Below are positions 22,299-33,396 of a DNA stretch of 64,000 bases, in pieces. The notes under the pieces are model-generated. The model was not told the DNA's origin. It saw nothing but the letters and a program-made list of their open reading frames with translations, and ran no database searches. Source of the DNA: Basidiobolus meristosporus CBS 931.73. Its lineage: Eukaryota; Basidiobolomycota; Basidiobolomycetes; Basidiobolales; Basidiobolaceae. The stretch is from positions 1 to 64,000 of the forward strand of contig MCFE01000238.1 of the NCBI GenBank assembly GCA_002104905.1, written 5' to 3'. The position numbers and the translations under genes were made by a program. The number at the start of each line of letters is the position of its first letter. Within the stretch, counting starts at the first letter, position 1.

Positions 22299-22763
22299 CT
22301 TGCTCAATGGTCAAAATAGGATATTTATTGGCAAGTCAGGCAGCTTGTGTGCTGGTCAAAGGGTCAAATAGGGGCTAACAGCTTCAGGATACCAGTAGAC
22401 TAATCAACCGCTGAGATATCATCTAACTGGATTTATGGTAACCAAAATGGTAAGTATTGGTATAGTTCATAGAGTGAAACAAATTTATTTCCATTTACAG
22501 TTAAGAAATATATCCTAATACCAGATTTTACATACTACATGAGTGGTATCCAATGGCACATGTGATGCAAACATTACAAGTTGGTGCAATCAACCATGCC
22601 AACCTTATTTTGCCAGATTGTGTTACAGTGTGCAAGATAGTCCCACAGAGTTCAAAATAATCCAAGAGCAATCCCACCTACTGGTAGCAACAATATTATG
22701 CCCATTGATTTTTCAAACATGGATTGTGCCAAGCTCCCTGGCATGATATAATGGAACAAGTCC

Positions 22764-22985
22764 AATGTACAGAAGTCAGCATGCAATTGCAGTAAAGTTG
22801 GCAAGCTCTAAGCCATTGGCCAAAATATTGATTTATTGGGAAACTGAAGATACTTGACAGTGAGGGTATCTGTTGCGGCAAAAGCTTTCCACTGGCAGCA
22901 ATGCATTTGATTTTCAGCAATATCCCTTTATTAATTCCCAAGTTGTACATGGGGCATTTCAAGCTAAATGAGCCCTTTGAGATCC
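22764..22985 (+). mobile_element. CACTA Tnp2 copy C2, right part
   Basis: Continues the C2 sequence interrupted at 18,775. It aligns with 28,930-29,150 (TACAGAAGTCAGCATGCAAT; TGTACATGGGGCATTTCA). It ends near 22,985, where the first X unit begins. No open frame. Confidence 0.7.
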
Positions 22986-24150
22986 CTATGAGAATTATTG
23001 TAATGATTGCATCAAAAGGCCATCGCAAACTTAAGGTCCTGTGAATAAGAGGTACTGATCCTGTTGGGACACCTTCCAGAGACCATTGCAAAATAATTGC
23101 TCCCTAGGTCTTGCAAAAAAACTTAATAAAAGTTTTTCATCATAAAGATATATAAGTGGGTTTTGATTGGTTCCCTGCTGATTTGCTCACCTTGTGATCC
23201 CAGACACTCTATCACCTCCTATGTTTGTGTGCGTAGATTTGCTATTGCCTCTTTTTCACACTCTTTACTTCCTGACTCAATCATTTCTCTTACTTTTCAA
23301 GCAAACATAATGATTTATTTCCATTGAAACTTCAGCTGTACCTCAATTGCCAATTGCATTAACCTATACAAGTCCCTATACATTTCACTAACATTAAGTC
23401 CAACTCCACATTCAACAAGTAACACCATCAAAATCCACCACTCAATAAGCATTTCTGCTGTGACGCTCTGGTTCCCCAACTTTAGTAAGAACCCACTGGC
23501 TTTATGCCACTATTCATTCACTGGTTGCCACATGTCCTGGTCTTCAGCCAGCACTGCAAGGTCAAGCACCTCCTCTACCAGTTTTTGCAATATATCTTTG
23601 CAATTTACAAGTGGACTACCTTCAACGCTGCTCTTAAAGTATTGCTTTAACCCCTTGGTGGGCCTATTAGTGTTCCAAAATTCCACTGAAGGAATTGTGA
23701 TAGTCCTTTAAGTTCTGGATGTTTTAGCCTTGTCTGTCAGTAGGATCTCCATTCCGTCAACAACAGAGGATGTGGAGGCTGTGGTAGACAAGTTGCCTTT
23801 TCAGCAAACTCATCTACCTTGCTGGAGTGTAGCTCAGCTGGCTGCACTTCCAACTCTTGTGAAAATAGCTGCTTTCTTTGTGGTAATTCTTCTTGGGTAT
23901 GATGGGACTCAGTCTGTTCTGGGCTTGCAGCATTAATTGGCATGAACTGCAGTTTTTCTTGCATGCCTCCCTGTCCAAGGCCTATGTAAACATTTTTACC
24001 TTTACCTTCTCCTCTATCACTGCCAGATATCTCACTGCTACTTTGTCTGGGTGCTTCTTGTAATGAAATACATTTTCTCCTTGATAATTTTGCTCTGACA
24101 CATCTGTTTTGACCTGCTTGTTCCTTGCAGGCACTCTTCTGGCAACCCCT
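22985..24150 (-). repeat. Repeat X unit, copy X2 (decayed gene X)
   Basis: First of two tandem diverged units, offset by about 1.16 kb. In reverse it contains the gene X core (SLAVLAEDQDMW-like, AEILIEWWI-like) at 23,400-23,640. The upstream Gln/Glu-rich block SPEQTESHHTQEELPQRKQL lies within the open stretch 23,737-24,165, which also has RCVRAKLSRRKCISLQEAPR. Function unknown; several stops. Confidence 0.55.
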
Positions 24151-25805
24151 ATGAAAAATTATCAAGAGGATCCTGTCAAAAGGCCATCACAAAGTTAAAG
24201 TCCCATGACTAAGTGGTATTGATCCCATCAGGACACTGTCCATAGACTGTTGAAAAATAATTGCACCCCAGATCTCACCAAAAACATAGTCAAAATATTT
24301 CATCATAGCAATGTATAAGTAGCTTTGGATTGGTTCCATGCCAATTTGCTCACTTTCTGATCCTGGACACTCTATTGCCTCCTACATTTGTGTGCATTGA
24401 TTGGCTATTGCCTTTTTTTCACACTCCTTACTTCCTGACTTAACCATTTCTCTTACTTTTAATGCGTACAAATTGATTTTTTCCTATGAAACTCAGTTGT
24501 ACCTCAATTGCCAATTGTATTGGCATATACAAGTCCCTATGCCCTACATCAACATTAAGCCCAACCCCACACTCAGCAAGTAACTCCATTGAAATCCACC
24601 ACTCAATAAGTATCTCTGCTGTATTGCTCAGGTTTTGCAAATTTGGTGGAAACGCAACAGCTTTATGCCACTTTTCATTCACTGGTGCCTACATGTCCTG
24701 GTCTTCAGCCAGCACTGCAAGGTCTAACTCTTTACTGGCCAGTCTTTGCAATAAACTCTTGTAATAATCCAGTGAGTATTCTTGAGCATTGCACTTGAAG
24801 AAGTGCGCAACCTCTTGGTGTTCCTATCAATGTTCCAAAACTCCACTGAAGACATTGTGAAAGTCTTTCAAGCTCTTGATGTTGTAGCCTTGGCTGTCAG
24901 TGCAAACTCCATGCTGTCAACAATGGAGGATGTGGAGGCTGTGGTAGACAAATTGCCTTTCTCAGCAAACACATCTACCTTGCCGGAGTGCAGCTCAACT
25001 GGCTGCGCCTCCACCTCTTGTGAAAACAGATGTTTTCTTGTTGATAATTCTTCTTGGCTATAATGGGATTCAGTCTCTTCTGGGTTTGGGGCATTAATTT
25101 TTTGCATGCCTCCCTGTCTCAGGCTTGGGTAGACATTTTCCCTTTGCCTTTTCCTTCATCACTGCCAGGTCCTTCACTACTCCTTGTCTGAGTGCTTCTT
25201 GTAAAGAACTACGTTTTCTCCTGGATGAATTCTGCTCTGGTGCATCTGTTTTAGCCTGCTTGTCCCTTGCTGACACTCTTCTGGCAACCTGACATTTCTT
25301 TTCCACTTGTTTTGAGCTCTCAACCATAGTTGTGACAGGCTCCTGTAAAAGCAACTGTTTTTTTTCACTGCCAGGTCCTTCACTGCTACTTTGACTGGGT
25401 GCTTCTTGAGTGGTACTATGCTTTTTCCCTGATCAATGTTGTGCTGGTGCATCCATGTCTGCCTGCAAGTCCCTGATTGGCACTCCTCCAGCTACCTGGT
25501 GTCTCTTTGACACTTGCCTGGAGCTTTTGGCCCTGCTTGTAACAAGCTCTTGAGGATGCCACTGGTTTTTAGCTATGGCACCCTTGTTCTTCTGCCTTTG
25601 ATAGTTTCTGCTGTTCTTAAGATACTTTCTTAGCATACCAAAGCTGGCCCAATATCTGTTTGCCAATATCTGTTTGCCAGTTTGAATCCAGGATAATGCT
25701 CATGGAACAAGTCAAGTGCATTCTGCTTGGCCATGAGTTCCTGATTGTCCCATAGTATTCAGGCATGGTTGGGTAAACATACCTCCCACAGACAAGTTTA
25801 TTCAT
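24151..25805 (-). pseudogene. Repeat gene X, copy X3, longest copy
   Basis: Second tandem unit. In reverse order from 25,805: GRYVYPTMPEYYGTIRNSWP; a basic region with three diverged copies of an about 55-residue block (RQVSKRHQVAGGVPIRDLQA; KQVEKKCQVARRVSARDKQA; a third near 24,100); the PEETESHYSQEELSTRK block; then the core NTAEILIEWWISMELLAECG at 24,440-24,682. It is broken into five or more frames. I do not recognise the family. Lys/Gln/Ser-rich repeats followed by a compact Trp-rich domain could suit a DNA-binding transposon accessory protein. That is inference. Confidence 0.5.
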
Positions 25806-26750
25806 ATAGCCATTATGATATACTTATCCATATTTTGTCTTACCAGTATTATCCCATTCTTCCTTTGCCCATATTATCAGTATTATCTCCATGTGATGTT
25901 TATACTGATTAGTTATTAGCATTAGTTATCCCAGATGTTGTTAGCTTTGTGATCAGTATATGTATCTACATAAGGCAAGTAACCCCATCAGTAACCATGA
26001 CACATGACCTAGGCTTGTGTTACCATTCCTATCATTTCAATACCATGTATGGTATTTCTATGTTGCACAGGTTTCAGACTACAGATCCCTAATTGGTGGG
26101 ATCTGCTGTGTCTTTTGGAACTTTCCATGACATTCTTGGCATATTTTAAGCTCATAGTGATATCATCAAGAACTCCACTGATTCCTAGAATCTTCTATTA
26201 CCTTGTCATTAATATTTTCTTGGCAATCAGGAAAAGTATTCAAGGGAAAGCAGTCCCTCATCATTAAATCATCCCTTCTATCAGTTACACTTCTCCTTTA
26301 TTGATTAGCAGTTGTTCACTTCACCTGCCTTCAGCAATTAAATCTCAGACCTGCCATCAAGGAGCTTTTTAGGGTAGTGCACAAGACACACAGAGGCCTT
26401 TGGACACACTTGGTGCCCCTAGGAAGCTAGAGAAGCAGGAGCTTCTACCATAGTGACATATTCACAAAGACACCAGCAGCTTAGACCCAGAGGTTATTGT
26501 ACCCATCAGACACCTCACACACCTTGAGTTATGTAGCTTCTCCCAGGAGTACCTCTACACCACCACACCAGCCTTAAGGTGGTGGCGTGCTAGACTTCTG
26601 ACAGCCTCTTGTACAGTAGCCCACTCTTCAGTATTGCACTCAATGGCTTTGTGGATCTTTAATGTCTTTTGATTTTTAGGCTATGGTATAAACACCACAT
26701 TGTCTCCCTCCCATACTGTGATAGGTTTTCTGTGGGCTTTATCTTTGGGC
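25806..26750. other. No gene recognised
   Basis: About 950 bases of AT-rich sequence. Short frames exist, but none has recognisable motifs or similarity to other parts of the window. TATTATC-type words repeat around 25,840-25,890. It may be flanking DNA of the ORF that follows. Confidence 0.4.
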
Positions 26751-26751
26751 A

Positions 26752-27255
26752 CTATTGTTTTGCTTCAAAGACCATATGGTATACCTCTGCTGTTACATTG
26801 AGAAATGGCTCAATTCTTGGCTGTGACATTGAGCTACTTGAGTTCCTTCTTTGCTGCAAAGATACTGCTTTCTCTACCTGTGATATTGATTGCACTACAC
26901 ATATTTTCCGCTCATCCTGTTTCTGGCCTATCTCTTGATTTCTCTGGGCCATTGCATCTATTCTATCAGCCTTGGCACCTAATTGCTTCATTAATGCTTT
27001 GGTATGAGCTGACATCATATTTGCTAATATGGGTGGTGGTGATGTTATGACAGCCACTTGCTGGTCTTCAACTGAGGGTACTGTGTTTGCTACATTCTCA
27101 TCTGCCTGCACATAACAATTGGCTTGTTGCTCTGCAGAGGTTCTCAATTGCCTTCTTGACTGAGAGCCTGGGGAGTCCACATAATTACCTTCTATGTGTA
27201 TACTGTCCACAGGGCCTTTTTTGGTTGTAGCCCTGCATGTTACACTGAAGGTCAA
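26752..27255 (-). CDS. Hypothetical ORF divergent from CACTA C3 transposase
   Basis: 167-residue open frame, Gln/Ser/Asp-rich. It includes SPPPILANMMSAHTKALMKQ followed by a heptad-like stretch (LGAKADRIDAMAQRNQEIGQ), so a coiled coil is likely. It has no recognised domain. It lies about 0.6 kb upstream of, and divergent from, the Tnp2 frame at 27,903, as second genes in CACTA elements can do. The frame uses a non-ATG first codon or an upstream exon, so the 5' end is uncertain. It could also be a fragment of another repeat. Confidence 0.35.
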   Translation of the reverse strand: MTFSVTCRATTKKGPVDSIHIEGNYVDSPGSQSRRQLRTSAEQQANCYVQADENVANTVPSVEDQQVAVITSPPPILANMMSAHTKALMKQLGAKADRIDAMAQRNQEIGQKQDERKICVVQSISQVEKAVSLQQRRNSSSSMSQPRIEPFLNVTAEVYHMVFEAKQ

Positions 27256-27469
27256 AGCAAGCTGTTATCCAACTGTTCTTCTGTTGCTGTCAGCAGTGGG
27301 GTTTGGTTGAGAACTAGGCAACTTTGCTTTATTCTTTGGCAGCATATATATGGAAGTGAGTCAAACCAAAGGAGAAATGATATTACATATACATGTGTAT
27401 GTGGTGCCACAACTTTTCTTATAATGCTTACTATGGCAGGTCATCATTGAATCTTACATTCATGTAGGT

Positions 27470-29981
27470 GCAATGTCTCAAATCCAAGACTGCCTTAAGT
27501 TTAAGTTAGTATTGACCAAAAAGTGATATAGTAGCATTATGTTGTTGAAGGTCAAACAGTTGGCCCCATGAAAAAGACTTCTGTGATTCAACATGGTAAG
27601 TGAAGAGAAAAAAGGCCATGTGGCTATTGTAGCAAGCCTCTCAGCTATCAAGCATGCAGACAGCACAGGAAGTATTAGGAGGATCACAGCCAGTGTTTTG
27701 CCACCCAAGTCATATTTGACCATTCATTGGTCACCACTGTACCAACATTATCTTGTCAGCCAGTTGATCCCCCTATATTGGCACCTGGCCATCTTTGTTG
27801 CCTTGTGCAAACTGAGTCAGGTGAGTTTGTGACACCTTTAGGCTCACCTCAGCCTTCTGAATATAGCACACAGAGTGATAGCTCTGCAAAGAAGGCTCAC
27901 TGATGGATTTTGAGCCTATCTCCCCTAACAACAGTACCATGTATGTGCCCTGTCAAATCCCTATATGCAATAAGACAACACCTGTTCAACCAAATGCCCA
28001 GGAAACATTGTGGAGCCAAGTGAGCACAGTAATCCATCTACTGGCAAATGATGTAATGTTGCAGCTAGAGAAGTGGTGCGTTTCCACTAATATCAGTAAT
28101 GGGGGCTTTGAGGATTTATTACTACTTCTTGCCAAAATCATACCAGGATGCAACTTACCATGTACATGGTACAAGTGGACAACCATCATGTGGCTGGCAA
28201 CATATTATCCAGAGACTGTCCTGATTCCAGCATGTGTTAACAGTTGCATGGCAGTCACATCTGAAAATGCTACCATTGCAACATGTTCAAATTGTCAGGA
28301 ATCCACCACCATTGAGGGAATACATTGTTCACACTCCAAATATATTCCAGTCATACCCCATCTGAGGAAGCGGATGCAGTCCAACAAATATTGCAAAGCT
28401 ATACAGTAATTCACTCAGTTTCAATCAAGTGCAAACATATCCAATATATTTGATGGTAAATATTTCAAATGGCTAAGAAGTAAGGGCTACTTTGAAGCTA
28501 TGTATGACCATGCCTTTGCCTTACCAGTTGATGGATTTTCCTTAAACAAGTACTCTACCAGCAAATCCTGCTGGCCACTGATTCTCATCAATCTGAATCT
28601 GCCATCCATCTTATGGTATCAGAGCAATAATATGATGGTAGTCTCACTGGTATCTGACCCTAAATCACCATCCAACCTGGATAGCTACCTGTATCCATGC
28701 TTGATGAATTATATATGCTTTCCAACAGGATAACAGTAAGTGGCTGTCATGTAAAAGTTCATATTATCATCTGCATTGGAGATACCCCAGCCATCAGCAA
28801 GAAAGCATGTTTTTCCAGCCACAATGGATGGTATTGCTGTCAAATGTGTGAGATCCGGGGATTTACTCCATAACTCATACACATTATTATGCCCAAACAC
28901 CAGCACTAAGAGCATCATCTTTCCACAGAGAGAATATACAGAAGTAAGCATGCAATTGCAGCAAAGTTGGCAAGCTATGAGCCATTGGCCAGAATATGGA
29001 ATTGATCAAAAGCTGGAGATACTTAAGATAGAGGGTATCTGTTGGAGCATAAGCTTTGCACTGGGAGCAATGTATTTGCTTTTCAACAATATCCCTATAC
29101 TGTTGATCAAGTTGTACATGGGGCATTTCAGGCTAAATGAGCCCTTTGAGATACCGGAGAAATTTGAAAGAATTGGCAAGATAATACAGAGTATCTGCTA
29201 CCCCAAGTACTTCTCACACACTACAAGTAATACTCATCTGCATATGTGACAATACAAATGCAAAGACTGCATGAACTGGATGTGTATTTATTCAAGTGGT
29301 GTTCTGAAGCCATTTCTACCAAAAGTACATTGGAAGCATTGGGAGTCATATGTGGACATTGTAAGAATATATATCCAGAAGCGGATCACAAATGCCAACT
29401 TGACCCATCTACAGCTGTTGTGTGAGGAGTTTGCAATGGGATTTGAGCAGCTATACTACAAACATAATGCTGAGCATGTAGATCTCTGCCGCTACTTTAT
29501 CCATTCCCTACTCCATCTTGCATGGAGTGCGGAGATTATTGGGCCTTGCTTCACCTTTTGGGAGTTTCCCAAGGAGAGGATGTGTGGGGAGATATGAAGA
29601 CAGGTCAAGTTGCAGGTACTACCATATCCCAATCTCATCAAGAATAATACCTTCAAGTCCATCATAGATGTGATGAGTTGGCACATGGAGGACAGCCAGC
29701 AAGAGTTGGAAAATATGGAGGACAAATGTGCACATGGAGACACCTATGCCTATGGCATTAGAAGCTAAGCAGCCCCAATGCGTGGGTAATCAGTTAAGTA
29801 ATGCAAAGTTTGGTTGGGTGCAAGAAGTAACTAACTTTTTTCAAGAGAACTCCACCATGATATGCTGGATTTCTCATGGTCACAAGCCAACTTCTACTCC
29901 ATTCAATACAGAATTCACACAAACAAAAGCCAGAGCACACCTAGAGGGGGACTAGAATCCAGCAGGGAGAAGGAATATATT
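27470..29981 (+). mobile_element. CACTA/EnSpm copy C3, best-preserved Tnp2
   Basis: Carries the longest Tnp2 coding remains and is interrupted at 29,982 by Harbinger H3, resuming at 33,394-33,600. The 5' flank 27,537-27,850 is shared with C2, and the 3' flank 29,740-29,981 with C1 (reverse). The CACTA termini themselves could not be located, so the ends are approximate. Confidence 0.8.
27903..29600 (+). pseudogene. Tnp2-family transposase (CACTA/EnSpm)
   Basis: Three long open pieces in order match the Tnp2 family. At 27,903-28,409, EKWCVSTNISNGGFEDLLLL is followed by the zinc site CVNSCMAVTSENATIATCSNC and the YIPVIPHLRKRM stretch. At 28,455-28,733 come ALPVDGFSLNKYSTSKSCWP and NLNLPS...ILWYQSNN. 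Near 28,775 the GDTPAISKKACFSSHNGWYC catalytic-domain block appears. At 29,271-29,597, ITNANLTHLQLLCEEF and FIHSLLHLAWSAEIIGPCFT lie before the ER motif KERMCGEI. In-frame stops fall near 28,860, 28,950 and 29,000. Intact, such enzymes cut and move CACTA elements. Confidence 0.85.
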
Positions 29982-30006
29982 ACACTTGTTCCATTGTACT
30001 GTGCCA
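29982..30006 (+). repeat. Left terminal inverted repeat of H3
   Basis: Starts ACACTTGTTCCATTGTACTG. Pairs with 33,369-33,393, whose reverse complement starts AGACTTGTTCTGTTGGATAG. Confidence 0.85.
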
Positions 30007-30691
30007 GGGCATGCGGCGCAATCCGCGGTTGTAAAGCATAATCAGGCGTGATATTAAAGCTACCAGAAGGCAGGATTGTTCTTGGACAATTTTGCACTAT
30101 GTGGGACAATCTTGCACACTATGGCACAATCTGACACAATGAGGTTGGCACAGATGATTGCGCCAACTTGTAATGTTTGCATCATGTGCGCAATTGGATA
30201 CCGCTATTATGGCAGGTAAAATCCGGTATTTGGATATGTTTCTTTAATGTAAATGGAAATAAATGTGTATTACACTATAAACTACACTGATACTTACCAT
30301 TTTGGTTACCATTGTTCCAATTGGACGGTATCTCAGTGGTTAATTGGTCCAAAGTATCCTGAAGCCGGCAGCTCTCAATTGGCTCATTGACTACTAAGCA
30401 AGCTACCTTATTTGCCATCAAATATCCCATTTTGCCCATTGAGCAAGTAAATCCTTGATCCTAGTGATTGGACAAGGTGTCATAGCTAGCACGCAAGCAA
30501 TTGGGTAGGTGCAAAACAGATCCAATAGCTGCACTGGTATTACAGATGATGTTTATATATGCCTGGTGTTTAGTCATAGGGGTTTTGTCTGCAATATGAG
30601 ACAACCTTGATATTACTTATATCAAAAATTTGATGATCACCAATTTGCAATGGCTCAATTCAGATTGCAAAAAAATGGGTTGTTGGGATCA

Positions 30692-31969
30692 TTACAAATA
30701 ATAGCAATTCAAAGCAATTGCATCATCTTCTCCTGGGTTTTTTCTCACAGGGATTACTACTGAAGCATTTGGTAGTGACTCACTTTGCATACCTATACTA
30801 CTTTGTGGCTGACTATCATCTTGGCTACTTGTGTATTTGTAGTTAGTATTTTGCTTCCTAGTTGATGAGTGCAATGCTGCAGCTTAGCCGCGCTGAATTG
30901 CTCCTACTGAACTAACTGAACCAGCCTGGAGTGCCACATGCTGACGCGTTCTTTTACTTGCCAAGGGCTCTGGTGGTTGAGGCACTTCATGTTGGTCATC
31001 ATCAGTCAGTTCACCAGAAGTAACTTGCTGATGGTCAGGCAAAACAGCACGTGCAGGCACACCTTGACGCGTTGAGATGGCCCTTGGCTGAGTTTGGTGT
31101 GATGCTGCATGTTGACGCAGCTCAGTCCGCTCCAATGAACTTGTGTCTAAATGAGCAGTTTGGCAAGTTCTGGTAGTTTTGCTCTGAAGCCCGCGCATTG
31201 ACCCAATGCATGTTGACTTGACGTGGGGCGCTCTGGTAAAGGGTGTTGGCGTAGTCTGGACTGACATGCGCCAGCACGCTGTGGTTGCAAGAGATGGTAA
31301 GGAATCCAGCAAGGCGTGCTGGTGCAATCTGGACAATGTTGCTTGCGGTGTGTATTCTTCCTCCTGAAGCTCACCATCTGATTCATCAAGGTATTCACTT
31401 ACCCTCTGTCTGAGACTTTGGAGCTGTTGCCTGGATGAGTCCTGTGTATATTGCTCTTGGAAGCCACTTAGCACTACTAATATATCATGCAGTACATTAG
31501 TCATTTGAGGCAAAAACTCATTCAAAATCTCTTTGGTTCCCAAAGTTGAGGCACAAACGGACGCAACCGGCCCATACTGTGCAAAATGCGTGCAAAATTG
31601 TTTCTGCGCAGCTTCTTCATCAAATCCCCTCACTCTCAGCTCATTTTTTACTTCAATACTTGTCTTGTTATATATCTTCTTACATACATCAGCTGGCATC
31701 TTGATGTAGAAGTCATGCCACAGATTTCTACTCAAATTCTTCCATCTTTGTTGACTCTCCAAGGTATCTAGTTCTGCTAGATTAATCAGTAGTGCCCAAA
31801 TATCTGTATGAAGGCTCATCATAGACATTTGGGCCATACTAAAATCATTTGGCAAGAACTCAAATGGATCCAACATTGACTTTTCTGGTCTGGACCGTGC
31901 TTGTGAGCTGGGGGATGGGTTTTGTCTGGGTTGTGCTAAAGATGAGTTGAGACTTGGCATGGGGACCAT
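30692..31969 (-). CDS. Harbinger companion protein (gene D)
   Basis: A 361-residue frame (31,969 to 30,884, ATG start) with no break. It starts with a Pro/Ser/Gln-rich tail. A compact region follows with TDIWALLINLAELDTLESQQ and LWHDFYIKMPADVCKKIY, then a helical block KNELRVRGFDEEAAQKQF and TLGTKEILNEFLPQMTNVLH, an acidic stretch (DESDGELQEEEY), and a long disordered Gln/Thr/Ser-rich half. After TAA the same frame stays open for 60 more codons to NCYYL. The same TAA occurs in H1, so an intron ending ...CTAACTAG-like or a short extra exon is possible. Its place opposite the transposase suggests the DNA-binding partner that Harbinger elements encode, but no Myb signature is clear. Confidence 0.65.
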
Positions 31970-32285
31970 AGCAACGGCTTTGGATACTTATACAGCAGTA
32001 TATTGGCATTAACCTGGTCTTATATGAAATATATATGAAAACTAATGTGATTGTTGAATTTTCCATATATTGTGCATGATGCATCTTCGATTGCGTTGAC
32101 ATGGATCAGATCACATCAATTGCAGATTTCCTATTTGATTATAGACCTTTGAGTAAAGCATCAATAAAAGTACCAAGGCATTGTTTGTGGATGATTTTGC
32201 AACATAATGATGGGATACATGGTAATTGATGGAGATTTAATCATAATGCATTAAAAATCTAATAAACAACGCGGATTGCACCAAA

Positions 32286-33181
32286 TTGATTCAAACCACC
32301 TCCATACAATCATCCACCAATTTTAATATGAATTACTCATCTGAATGGTCTTTTCTCATCAATCCCATCACTGCCACTGGATTTCCTTTTGACACACTAG
32401 AGGAGATCTATTCCAAGTACTGTGGACCATCAACCCCAATCTACTCAAGGAGATCCCTTGTTAAGCTGCTCTGCTATTACAAGAACTACTGCCCCACAGG
32501 GTTTCATCCCACCATCCATGGCAAGAAAAGTCTTAGAAGCTTTCATTCCCAGCTGACAGCAATGGAGAACCACCTTGCAGAGTGTATGAATGACTTGGAG
32601 CAAGCTTGGAATACTAGGTTCAGAAGCTCAATAGACTTCCATATCCCAGAGTGTTCAGCAACAGGTTCCATATAAGGAGTATTTTGGATACCTTCCCAGT
32701 GAGGATTAACAGACCTTCTAGAGGGCAGAGGCTCTTTTATTCTGACAAGTACAAGGCACACTGTGTGAAGTTTCAAGCACTGTCTGACATTGAGGGTAAC
32801 ATCATCTGGTTTAGTGGGCCATTTGCTGGAAGTAGGCATGACAAAGCACTCTGGGTAGAGAATCATCCTGAATTCAGTAGAAGGGAGAAATGTATGGCAG
32901 ACGTAGCCTATATATGAGAGGATTGTCACAGATTAGGATGTATTACAGCTTATAGGAAACCAAGGAATGGTGTGCTTAGCAGGAAGCAGAAGCTCTTCAA
33001 TGAGATATTTAATCATTTCAGAGTGAGGGTAGAGCACACATTTGTATATCTGAAGAGATTCAGCATACTGGCAGGTAAATACAGAGGAAAGTCCTATATA
33101 GGAGAAAACAGCAGAACAGGTAAAATAGTTAAGATACTTATTAATGCACAGTATGCTTATACAAGAAGATATCCACTGTGA
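32286..33181 (+). pseudogene. Harbinger DDE transposase
   Basis: Matches the DDE_Tnp_4/Harbinger fold. The N-terminal helical region is at 32,286-32,640. First Asp: SILDTFPVRINRPSRGQRLF. Second Asp: GPFAGSRHDKALW. Third position: MADVAYI. Catalytic Glu: VRVEHTFVYLKRFSILAGK. About 270 residues in total. A frame change occurs near 32,650 and a TGA near 32,916, so the copy is inactive unless an intron removes the first break. It would bind the terminal repeats and cut at a 3-bp target. Confidence 0.8.
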
Positions 33182-33396
33182 GAAATGTGTCTGGAGCATT
33201 ATGAAGAATAATAAAGCAAGTAAAGCACTATTCTGAGCAACATAAATAAGATTGAGTAAAATTACCAGTAACTGTATCATACCACTGGCATCATGGTAGA
33301 AATTATAGTGCCAGATGGTGCCGTAGAGTGCTGGATCAATCCGGCACTATAAACAGGCTGGCACTATGTGGCACTATCCAACAGAACAAGTCTATT

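Larger units (their letters stand above)
18776..22763 (-). mobile_element. PIF/Harbinger compound H1+H2 inside CACTA C2
   Basis: H1 (18,776-20,883) holds a minus-strand transposase relic, the intergenic region, the 3' part of companion gene D on the plus strand and a right terminal repeat. H2 (20,884-22,763) holds the 5' part of gene D, then a second copy of the right end. The right terminal repeat at 20,859-20,883 equals the left one of H3 in reverse over 25 bases. CACTA sequence resumes at 22,764 where it stopped at 18,775. The left terminal repeat is truncated, so the target duplication cannot be confirmed. Confidence 0.7.
29982..33393 (+). mobile_element. PIF/Harbinger element H3, complete ends
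   Basis: 3,412 bp with 25-bp imperfect terminal inverted repeats (29,982-30,006 and 33,369-33,393; 19 of 25 pair by eye; both contain ACTTGTTC and end GTGCCA). Flanked by a 3-bp ATT duplication (29,979-29,981; 33,394-33,396). It holds two divergent genes: transposase on plus (32,286-33,181) and companion gene D on minus (30,692-31,969), the classic two-gene Harbinger layout. It is inserted in CACTA C3, and the empty site survives in C1. It is visibly richer in CpG than the DNA around it and than the copies H1/H2. Confidence 0.9.

Noticed and set aside
22696-23091. 131-codon minus-strand ORF
   Set aside because: Antisense to the CACTA C2 continuation and the left edge of X2; no motif of its own.
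24401-25063. Plus-strand ORFs of 60-93 codons
   Set aside because: Opposite strand of gene X copy X3, whose minus-strand reading is conserved among copies.
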